Below are positions 12,354 through 18,080 of a DNA stretch of 21,585 nucleotides, piece by piece. Numbering within the stretch: the stretch's first letter is position 1; each line of letters opens with the position of its first letter. A program made the translations under genes and the position numbers. Under the pieces are notes generated by a model that was given only the letters and a program-made list of their open reading frames with translations, had not been told where the DNA came from and searched no databases. Source of the DNA: a virus; the IMG/VR virus record IMGVR_UViG_3300042691_011097, positions 1 to 21,585 of that record; one strand, 5' to 3'.

Positions 12354-12657
12354 CTTTCCTCCTCTTAAGCATTTTGTTCAGGGTGGATTGGTCGATGTTC
12401 GCCCCGCCCATCCTGCACCAAAAGAGTACGGTGCCGTCCCTGAAATCGTCAAGCAGGTTCTTGATGTTGTTTTCCTCTCGGTAGCAGCAACAGTCTTTCA
12501 GGCCCGGACGCTTGTTCGCCGGTGTCAGTTCGTCCCCGACCAAGACCTTGCGGCGTTGCAACAAGCGCAGGTCGTAGATCGCCCGTATGGCAATCTCGCT
12601 GGCAAGGAGCTTGACTCGCTCCTCCTGGCTTAAGCGGTTCGCTTCTGCTTTGACCAT
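12328..12657 (-). CDS. Unknown phage protein with Cys triplet (109 aa)
   Basis: Starting at ATG 12657, the protein is MVKAEANRLSQEERVKLLAS and carries a CCC run (KDCCCYREEN) and a second Cys further on (LFWCRMGG). Its helical N-terminus and 'NIDQSTLNKMLKRRK' end suggest a nucleic-acid binding protein, but no family is known. The frame stays open to 12708, which would overlap the upstream gene much more, so the internal ATG is preferred. Confidence 0.6.
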   Translation of the reverse strand: MVKAEANRLSQEERVKLLASEIAIRAIYDLRLLQRRKVLVGDELTPANKRPGLKDCCCYREENNIKNLLDDFRDGTVLFWCRMGGANIDQSTLNKMLKRRKDDGLSEVL

Positions 12658-12875
12658 TTCTTTTTCTTTCCAGAACGATCCTCGGCCCAAGCCGAATAAG
12701 CGTTCCATAGCCTTGCCGCATCCAGGGCGTTCTGTTTGTCGTCAAACACATCGTCGGCTGGCGGCAATCCGTTGGGCGGTTCGGCCCCCCATAGGCGCGG
12801 ACCAACTGGGTTTTCCATCGACTCCGTAACCACTCGCCACTTGTCGCCATGCGGGATCACCTTGACCGGGGTCAT
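12630..12875 (-). CDS. Small protein, possibly DUF2188-like (81 aa)
   Basis: The 81-residue protein has VKVIPHGDKWRVVTE, then DDVFDDKQNALDAARLWNAY and a Lys-rich tail. The 'W.V..E....F..K..AL..AR' pattern is similar to small DUF2188-type proteins, but match quality is low. The start overlaps the glycosyltransferase stop as ATGA. Its 3' end overlaps the downstream gene by 28 bp. Confidence 0.6.
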   Translation of the reverse strand: MTPVKVIPHGDKWRVVTESMENPVGPRLWGAEPPNGLPPADDVFDDKQNALDAARLWNAYSAWAEDRSGKKKKWSKQKRTA

Positions 12876-13537
12876 CGAATCTCCTCTTCCAGCTTCTTGA
12901 TGTCAGCCTCAATCTGGCCGCGAAGCTTGGCCATGTCGTTTGATTGCCCGGCGTAGTGTATCATCTGGGCATCCATGTATCGGTTAAGTCCAAAGTGTTC
13001 CTCGACGCTGGTCATGCAGTTAAAGGACGGATCAAGCTCCTGAAGATCCAGGTCGCACAGGTGCGCCATGATGTTCATCCAAGTCTGCTCGGCAAAGTGA
13101 TTGGGGAACAATCCGATTGGCGGCTGGGCAAAGATACCAGCCACGCTCTTTGTCACCACAAAGACACCCGTGTTAACGTAGAACCTTGGCTCGATCTTGT
13201 AACCAAAAGCCTTGGCCAGTGCCGTCATTCCCGGCTTGCGGTCTAGGTAAGCACCCTCGTCAAAGGCGCAGAACTTCTCGACATCCTTGGAAATGTCAGG
13301 GCAGTCCAGAGCGACCAGCACATCAGCGTCAAGGAATGTTACGACATCGTAGCCCTTGGTCGTCATCAGGTGCGGGATAATCAGCTTGCTGTACTGGACA
13401 GGATGCGCCAGCGGCTTCTCAATAGAAATAAAGTCCTGTTCGTGTCGCTTGCAATAAGCCTCCATGCGCGGGCGGGTTAGATTCAAGACTTCCAGCCATT
13501 GATCGCCAAACGCCTGTGTGACCACGCAGGACTTCAT
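12872..13537 (-). CDS. GT-A fold glycosyltransferase (GT8-like)
   Basis: The 221-residue protein has VVTFLDADVLV (about 65-75) with D70-A-D72 as the metal-binding DxD of GT-A sugar transferases. It also has YVNTGVFVV (120-128) and MIHYAG (192-197, with H194), as in GT8-type enzymes. The N-terminus MKSCVVTQAFGDQWLEV is typical of the family's first strand. It ends with a helical charged tail. The acceptor is unknown. This is the second sugar transferase in the window, and both lie in the same operon. The start overlaps the preceding stop as ATGA. A donor-specific subfamily cannot be told by eye. Confidence 0.78.
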   Translation of the reverse strand: MKSCVVTQAFGDQWLEVLNLTRPRMEAYCKRHEQDFISIEKPLAHPVQYSKLIIPHLMTTKGYDVVTFLDADVLVALDCPDISKDVEKFCAFDEGAYLDRKPGMTALAKAFGYKIEPRFYVNTGVFVVTKSVAGIFAQPPIGLFPNHFAEQTWMNIMAHLCDLDLQELDPSFNCMTSVEEHFGLNRYMDAQMIHYAGQSNDMAKLRGQIEADIKKLEEEIR

Positions 13538-13806
13538 ACCATCTCACAAAGCTGGTAGTCGGCCTCCTCCATCAGAAGCTGGTGGGCAAACTCTCTCAGG
13601 TTGTCATCGTCCCTGATCTTGTTGCCGTCAATCAAAACCTCAAGATTCACAAGATCCATATCGTATGGAACATCCGCCATGCAATGCTCCCGGTGGCCCT
13701 GCGGTCCGATGTCCACCCGATGCGTTTTGTAGATCACATCGGCAAACGCCGTGGCCTCCTTGCCTCCCCAGATGAATGTTACTTTGATGTCCTCTATTTT
13801 CTTCAT
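13534..13806 (-). CDS. Acidic hypothetical protein (90 aa)
   Basis: From ATG 13806, MKKIEDIKVTFIWGGKEATA leads a compact acidic protein with many Asp and Glu residues (NKIRDDDNLREFAHQLLMEE). It has no recognised family. The frame stays open upstream to 13908, but the ATG at 13806 forms an ATGA overlap with the previous stop and is preferred. Its own stop overlaps the glycosyltransferase start. Confidence 0.6.
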   Translation of the reverse strand: MKKIEDIKVTFIWGGKEATAFADVIYKTHRVDIGPQGHREHCMADVPYDMDLVNLEVLIDGNKIRDDDNLREFAHQLLMEEADYQLCEMV

Positions 13807-14099
13807 AGTCTTGGTACTTCCTTTTTGATTTGCGCCCAGGCAAACAAGGCGCGGACCAAAGCCCTTTCGAGGTGATCCGCAGCCGTTTCCCCGTTGTTGT
13901 CCGGGCAAGGCGTTGACTTCTGCAACTGCAACATGGCCGTGGACAAGTGACGCATAGCACGACCTATATGGTAATCATGCACCGGCTTGTCAACATGAAA
14001 CCATTCTCCGTAGGCGGATTTCTCCGAACCTTTGCCCATAACGCGCCACGTTATGTCCTCGGCGGCTTTGCCCAATTCCTCGATGGTGGGTGGTGTCAT
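13803..14099 (-). CDS. Helical hypothetical protein (98 aa)
   Basis: The 98-residue protein is mostly helical (MTPPTIEELGKAAEDITWRV, then IGRAMRHLSTAMLQLQ and HLERALVRALFAWAQ). No active site is seen and no family is assigned. Both ends overlap neighbours as ATGA, placing it within the same translationally coupled operon. Confidence 0.6.
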   Translation of the reverse strand: MTPPTIEELGKAAEDITWRVMGKGSEKSAYGEWFHVDKPVHDYHIGRAMRHLSTAMLQLQKSTPCPDNNGETAADHLERALVRALFAWAQIKKEVPRL

Positions 14100-14416
14100 C
14101 TTAACCTTCTTACCGTATTTTCAAATTTAATTATTTTTTCCCTTAATGCCCTTGTTTCACCAACCAATCCAAACTCATCTGATAATGACTTACTTAATGA
14201 GCTATACATATTTTCCATATTAGCCAGATATTTCCTATCAAATGCAGCCTCAACATTTTTTATCATTTCTTGAAATCTTGTTTCAAGTTCCTTTATTTTC
14301 TTATCAAATCTCTTGTTTTCTTCTTGAATTATTTTTGTAAATCTTTTTCCAAGATTTTTAACTTCTTTTTCAGAATACAAAAATTCATCATTCATATTTT
14401 TTATTTCAAATTTCAT
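14096..14416 (-). CDS. AT-rich coiled-coil protein (106 aa)
   Basis: From ATG 14416, the protein (MKFEIKNMNDEFLYSEKEVK and on) is a long Lys/Glu/Asn-rich coiled coil, with clear heptads in IIQEENKRFDKKIKELETRF. The DNA is far more AT-rich than both neighbours, suggesting separate ancestry. An upstream in-frame extension to 14569 is only the exonuclease gene read in another frame and is left out. The start overlaps the exonuclease stop as ATGA. The role is unknown; coiled-coil phage proteins may be structural or inhibitory. Confidence 0.65.
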   Translation of the reverse strand: MKFEIKNMNDEFLYSEKEVKNLGKRFTKIIQEENKRFDKKIKELETRFQEMIKNVEAAFDRKYLANMENMYSSLSKSLSDEFGLVGETRALREKIIKFENTVRRLR

Positions 14417-15264
14417 AGCTTCATCCCAGGTGGGTTGTACTTCTTTGACCACGCCCAGACTTTGAGCATCGCATTGAATGCGATTCCGGCTTCGTGCAGT
14501 TCCTCCTCGCTCCACTGGTGGATCACCAGCGTTTCGGGATCGTTGGCCGCCAGGACCACCGATACGCACGCAGCTTTTGGGTTATCCGATGCGATGCGGT
14601 AGGCCCATAGTTGGGCGCAGTCGCTATCGTAGAACGGGTCGTACTTCGGGTTTACCTTGCGGTTCTTAAGGTCAATGATCGCGTCACCGATCCGCTTCAG
14701 TCGGACGTAGGCATCGCACCTTCCAGCATAACCAGCACCGACCAGTGCCTTTTCGCACCAGTAAGTTTTTTCGACGTTGTCTTCCGCCCATTCAGTGAAC
14801 GTCTTGACATACGGAGCAAGTGTCTCATCTCTGGATACAGGTCTTCCAAGCAGGATGTTTTCCATACATTCATGCATTTTGGTGCCGTGTTCCGCCGCCT
14901 TGGTTGTGGATTGCTTCGAGTCTTTGACGACTCGCTTTGCGTACTCTTCGAGTGTTTCACCGTCCTCCTTCGGAAGCGTAAGCGAGGACATGATGGCCTG
15001 CTCTATCTTCCATGCTGTAAGTTGAGGCTTATCCATGATGCCCAGGACGCTCGTGACCGATGGGAGCAAACCCATCTTGCGTGCGTCCGTAACCGTGGTG
15101 TTACGCTCGTTGCCGTTCTTTCCTATGACAACGTGGGCGGACTCGCCTTCCTGTGTATACCAATGTCCCGCCTGGTCCGTTTGGACCAGACGGGATTGGC
15201 TAGGCTCTTTTTGGGTTAGGGTAAGAGCCACTTGATTAGAACGGCATTGCGTTGCCATCTGCAT
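14413..15264 (-). CDS. PD-(D/E)XK exonuclease, RecB/Cas4-like
   Basis: This approximately 283-residue nuclease shows the family's ordered motifs: H in TKMHECMEN (about 130-137), then GRCDAY (D near 184) and AIIDLKNRK (D near 198, K near 200). These are followed by CAQLWAY (Q near 218), the QxxxY motif of RecB/AddB/Cas4-type enzymes. Such phage enzymes process DNA ends for recombination and pair with SSB-like proteins, and the gene lies directly after one here. TTG 15267 is a possible start, but ATG 15264 is chosen. It lies inside the preceding gene's end, with a weak ribosome site, so a start slightly downstream cannot be excluded. Confidence 0.83.
   Translation of the reverse strand: MQMATQCRSNQVALTLTQKEPSQSRLVQTDQAGHWYTQEGESAHVVIGKNGNERNTTVTDARKMGLLPSVTSVLGIMDKPQLTAWKIEQAIMSSLTLPKEDGETLEEYAKRVVKDSKQSTTKAAEHGTKMHECMENILLGRPVSRDETLAPYVKTFTEWAEDNVEKTYWCEKALVGAGYAGRCDAYVRLKRIGDAIIDLKNRKVNPKYDPFYDSDCAQLWAYRIASDNPKAACVSVVLAANDPETLVIHQWSEEELHEAGIAFNAMLKVWAWSKKYNPPGMKL
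15160..15199. repeat. Strong 16-bp-pair hairpin inside the exonuclease gene
   Basis: CCAAT (15160-15164) pairs with ATTGG (15195-15199), CCCG (15167-15170) with CGGG (15191-15194), and CTGGTCC (15172-15178) with GGACCAG (15183-15189), around a GTTT loop. There is one mismatch and a 2-base bulge. It sits in the early codons of the exonuclease gene (encoding the region SRLVQTDQAGHW). A long stem here may slow translation or serve another purpose. Confidence 0.6.
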
Positions 15265-15883
15265 CAACGCTTACCGCAGCTTTAGCCTGCGGTGCCGAAG
15301 ACGCACCGGACAACTCTTTGCTGGAACGGATCTTCTCTTGAAGCCATTCCGGCAGTTCGCTGAACTGACCGCCCTCACCCTGCTCGATCTCGTAGAACAC
15401 CTGGCTGTTCTGGGTGGTGGCCGGAGCCTTCATCGACTTGGGCAACTTGGCGATGCCTTGGATCGCGCAGTAGTTTCGCCCGGCTTGGCTGGTCTTGTGA
15501 ACCAGCGTCAGCAGGCAAGCCTTGCCCAGAAGGTTCTTAAGGCTGAAGCTGGCAAGCTCCTTGCTGGTGAACGCCTGACCACGCCAAGTTTCGAGGTGCT
15601 TCCGCAGGGTCGCACGCTCTCCGAGGCTGCGGGTGAGTTCGATGGAAACGACCATCGGTTTCGTCACCTTGGTGGTTTTGCCATTCTCAGTCACCTCGCC
15701 TTCGATCACCTGTTCAGGCAACTCGAAAGCCAGGCGGAGTTTGGGGGTCCACTTGGTCTCGCCATCCCAGGTCACTTCCTGGGTTCCGAGATCGACCAAG
15801 CTGAATAGAACTCCTACGGTCGCTCCGGCTTCGGGCAACTGGCGTTCCGTGTTTTTGGATGTTTCACTGATGGTTAGGCTCAT
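15236..15883 (-). CDS. SSB-like phage protein (ssDNA-binding, DUF669-type)
   Basis: The 215-residue protein looks like a phage single-strand DNA-binding protein: a beta-rich N-terminal domain (ATVGVLFSLVDLGTQEVTWD, then WTPKLRLAFELPE and VVSIELTRSLGE), a flexible Ala/Ser-rich linker, and a short tail DADGNAMPF that mimics the acidic, Phe-ending tip of bacterial SSB. It lies between Hjc-like and RecB-like nucleases, an apt recombination context. The start ATG 15883 has AAAGG about nine bases upstream. The exonuclease start overlaps its last codons. The SSB role is inferred from architecture and context. Confidence 0.72.
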   Translation of the reverse strand: MSLTISETSKNTERQLPEAGATVGVLFSLVDLGTQEVTWDGETKWTPKLRLAFELPEQVIEGEVTENGKTTKVTKPMVVSIELTRSLGERATLRKHLETWRGQAFTSKELASFSLKNLLGKACLLTLVHKTSQAGRNYCAIQGIAKLPKSMKAPATTQNSQVFYEIEQGEGGQFSELPEWLQEKIRSSKELSGASSAPQAKAAVSVDADGNAMPF

Positions 15884-15897
15884 GTTATTTTACCTTT

Positions 15898-16332
15898 CTA
15901 TATTTGGTTTGGGTTTAGTGGGGTGGAAGGCATTACAAATCCTTGGGCTACGGTCGTAGCCACGGGTGCGGTCTGGACGACATCGACCGTGAAATTGGGG
16001 GGTGCAATGTGCCGGGCAATCTCGCAAAGGTCGTCAGCCTCAATGATGGCCAGCCACTTCTTCTCTCCGTTGCGGCGAAAGAACACCGCCGGGATCTTTC
16101 CCTCTGGCGCATCGCCCTTGGCCTGCGCCATCCATTGCTCCGGCTTGATCTGCTGACAACGCTTGACCTCGCAGTGAAATGGAAAGTTCGCGCAGACCAC
16201 ATCCCCGGAACCTCCTTCGGGATCACCGGCGTATTGTTGGGTGCGCCGTGCTTTCTGCCAGCCCTGCTCTCTTAGGTAGGATGCAAACTCCCGCTCGCCA
16301 GCCGCGCCTTTGCGTCTTGAATTGATTGCCAT
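15898..16332 (-). CDS. Hjc-like PD-(D/E)XK nuclease (putative Holliday-junction resolvase)
   Basis: Starting from the MAINSRRKGAAGEREFASYL ATG at 16332, the protein shows the archaeal Hjc layout: E13 in GEREF, D44 in GGSGDVV, and E55-V-K57 in FHCEVKR. These are the catalytic residues of a PD-(D/E)XK nuclease that resolves branched DNA. The GSGDVV loop and ARRTQQYAGDP are typical. The C-terminal third is unrelated and rich in Pro/Thr. ATG 16341 is an alternative start giving three more residues. Its position beside the SSB and RecB-like genes supports a role in recombination or branched-DNA clearing before packaging. No assay evidence is available. Confidence 0.75.
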   Translation of the reverse strand: MAINSRRKGAAGEREFASYLREQGWQKARRTQQYAGDPEGGSGDVVCANFPFHCEVKRCQQIKPEQWMAQAKGDAPEGKIPAVFFRRNGEKKWLAIIEADDLCEIARHIAPPNFTVDVVQTAPVATTVAQGFVMPSTPLNPNQI

Positions 16333-16362
16333 GCCCCACATTGGAGGCGTGTCAAAATTGAG

Positions 16363-16545
16363 TCAATACTTTTTTATGTCTTCGTCAAAGCAGGCCAATA
16401 GCCCCGCTCCGGTCATTTTCTTGGCGACCTGGGGGTGCCTGCGTATCCATTCAGCAGCCTTCTCGATATCATCAGTATCTTTAATGGCATCCTCGAACAG
16501 CCGCCAAGCCTGCTTGGGGGTCAGAGGTCGTTTATGATTCGCCAT
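16363..16545 (-). CDS. Small hypothetical protein (60 aa)
   Basis: From ATG 16545, MANHKRPLTPKQAWRLFEDA continues as a helical protein (DDIEKAAEWIRRHPQVAKKM) with an acidic end. No family is recognised. The frame is open up to 16590, but this ATG is chosen as the only internal Met with family-like context. It overlaps the upstream nuclease gene by 25 bp. Confidence 0.6.
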   Translation of the reverse strand: MANHKRPLTPKQAWRLFEDAIKDTDDIEKAAEWIRRHPQVAKKMTGAGLLACFDEDIKKY

Positions 16546-16919
16546 GATGAGCCTGATTTGGGATAGAATTTCTTTGTTGGTGCCTTGCAATCCGATGGTT
16601 CAAGAAGCCAGAACAGATCCTCGTCCATTGCCCAACAGACAATATAATCTACCATGGTTTTTGTGTAGGTTGTCTTTCGGTTTTTTCCACCAGATGTCAT
16701 AAAGCGATAATGAAGTTTTCGGTCCTCAGCTTTTGCGGTGGTCTTGACCTGAATCCTAAAGAACTTTCCGTTTTTCTCTGCGACAATATCATACCCATGC
16801 CCGAAGTCCTCCATCGGGACAAGCACGCTGTACCCGTTCCTGAACAGCGCACCCGCCACCCTGGCCACACCGACCGCGCCGATCTGCCTGTTATTAAGTT
16901 TCACTTTTGTGTTGACCAT
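16521..16919 (-). CDS. PDDEXK_5-like nuclease
   Basis: The 132-residue protein (MVNTKVKLNNRQIGAVGVAR and on) has NGYSVLVPMEDFGHGYDIVA with D44 and FFRIQVKTT with Q57-V-K59, a known variant of the PD-(D/E)XK nuclease core (PDDEXK_5, where Q often replaces E). The 'YDIVAEKNGKFFRIQVKT' stretch (43-60) is strongly typical. The upstream helix lacks the usual glutamate (GAVGVARV), so activity is uncertain. It is the first gene of the leftward operon. ATG 16919 is chosen over GTG 16922; a TATAAT sits 11 bases before it. Confidence 0.75.
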   Translation of the reverse strand: MVNTKVKLNNRQIGAVGVARVAGALFRNGYSVLVPMEDFGHGYDIVAEKNGKFFRIQVKTTAKAEDRKLHYRFMTSGGKNRKTTYTKTMVDYIVCWAMDEDLFWLLEPSDCKAPTKKFYPKSGSSWRIINDL

Positions 16920-16930
16920 CACGCCTACGC

Positions 16931-16938
16931 ATTATACT
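16931..16938. promoter_or_regulatory. Overlapping divergent -10 boxes
   Basis: The stretch ATTATACT reads TATACT (16933-16938) on the plus strand before the gene at 16947, and TATAAT (16936-16931) on the minus strand before the nuclease gene at 16919. The -35 elements are less clear: TTGACC at 16912 is 15 bp from the plus box. Both -10 boxes lie 8-11 bp from their ATG, so both transcripts may be near-leaderless. Confidence 0.45.
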
Positions 16939-16946
16939 TTTTACGC

Positions 16947-17327
16947 ATGAAAGCAATACTATTCCTGATGGCGGTGCTGGTGGCACCGGTGGTGGGGGAG
17001 GATGAAGATGACAATGAGCGTGCAGAACTTGCCAGGTTCATAGGCGGTGCATACAAGGGTCGCGGAACCTGGGTTATGACCAGCGGCAACAATGCCCTGA
17101 GTGATCGTGGGTGCATAAGAAAAGTTGGCAACAATTATTTTACGCCTGAAGGTTTTTACAGGAAGGTTGGAAACACATACCTGAAAGACGACGAGGCGAT
17201 TGTGACAACCGGCAAAACATTTCTTGGTGACGGCGCGGTTGTGTCAACCGGCAGGACATATCTTGGTAATGACAGGGTCAAGGTATCAACAGGACACACG
17301 ATTCTTGACTCAGACGCTTCCGAGTAA
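16947..17327 (+). CDS. Secreted short-repeat protein, moron-like (126 aa)
   Basis: This 126-residue protein begins with a signal peptide (MKAILFLMAVLVAPVVG, then acidic EDEDDNE). The mature part has six short degenerate repeats of about 13-15 residues, for example RKVGNTYLKDDEAIV, TTGKTFLGDGAVV and STGRTYLGNDRVKV. The motif is G-(N/K/R/H)-T-(Y/F)-L. This fits a small beta-solenoid or surface protein exposed outside the membrane. It is the only plus-strand gene in the right half and overlaps the lysozyme gene tail-to-tail by 18 bp. No Shine-Dalgarno precedes ATG 16947. It has the look of an acquired gene that alters the host. Function is not known. Confidence 0.72.
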   Translation: MKAILFLMAVLVAPVVGEDEDDNERAELARFIGGAYKGRGTWVMTSGNNALSDRGCIRKVGNNYFTPEGFYRKVGNTYLKDDEAIVTTGKTFLGDGAVVSTGRTYLGNDRVKVSTGHTILDSDASE

Positions 17328-18080
17328 GGCAAGCCTGTTTCTTATCCTGTTTTCAAGTCCGCGCAGAAGTGGTTTTCTGGCTGGGTTTCTGTTGGCCATC
17401 CTATATTCATCCCGAAGCTGTGCATCGCTTGCTGCACGCATCAAGGCTTGTGGCTGAACCTTGTTGATGGCAGCCAGGGTTTGCGGCCCAAGCTTACCAT
17501 CCACAGACACATTCACGCCAAGCGAGTTTAATCCTTGCTGGATATACTTCGTTGCGCCGCCCATCCCTCGATTAAACGCGAGATCCTGCGCGAATGGCTG
17601 GATGGCGTTGGGCAGTTTTGAGACGAGCGGGGATGTGTATTCTTTGATATATTGCGCTGCTGCTCCCGCTCTTTCCTGCGCCGGGAGCGACGAGATTCTC
17701 TTGAAGGCTTCAGGATGATAACGGTCGTTGATTCCGGCCACCTCAAAGTTACCACCCATGTCACCGGCTGGCAATTTATAGACCTGAAGATTCCCCTGTT
17801 TGTCTTTCCTAGATTCAAAATCAACCGTCTTGAGGGCTGCAAGCTGAAGCGGGTCTTGTGAGGGTTGGGTTGTCATGGATGTTTTCTCCGGTACAAATTC
17901 AAATTCAGGTTCTGCCACAACCTGTTCCTGCCTTATGGGCTGCTCCTTTGCCTTTGTTTCGATGGGATAACTACGCCTTATCTCTTCTGGAACGGCTGTG
18001 TATGGAGATCCGGTAAGCTCCCTAGAAACCATGTCATTGCGAAGTTCTCGGCTGGAGGATGCGTTTACACTAAACTTCAT
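17310..18080 (-). CDS. GH108-like muralytic protein with EFVPE linker
   Basis: The 256-residue protein has a disordered N-terminus with EPEFEFVPEKT (57-67). This is followed by a domain like glycoside hydrolase 108/N-acetylmuramidase: DFESRKDKQG (87-96, with E89 in the catalytic Glu position), AGDMGGNFEVAGINDRYHPE (105-124) and LAFNRGMGGATKYIQQGLN (167-185). It ends with DGKLGPQTLAAI (194-205), the family's peptidoglycan-binding part. The canonical EGG motif is altered to ESR. It may be a virion-borne lysozyme that opens the wall on entry, since it directly follows the giant protein (ATGA overlap). The GH108 link is made from motif memory. Whether it is active is unsure. Confidence 0.72.
   Translation of the reverse strand: MKFSVNASSSRELRNDMVSRELTGSPYTAVPEEIRRSYPIETKAKEQPIRQEQVVAEPEFEFVPEKTSMTTQPSQDPLQLAALKTVDFESRKDKQGNLQVYKLPAGDMGGNFEVAGINDRYHPEAFKRISSLPAQERAGAAAQYIKEYTSPLVSKLPNAIQPFAQDLAFNRGMGGATKYIQQGLNSLGVNVSVDGKLGPQTLAAINKVQPQALMRAASDAQLRDEYRMANRNPARKPLLRGLENRIRNRLALLGSV

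Noticed and set aside
14611-15219. 202-residue open frame on the plus strand
   Set aside because: It is the antisense of the exonuclease gene; its translation has no domain pattern and no ribosome site, while the minus-strand frame has nuclease motifs.
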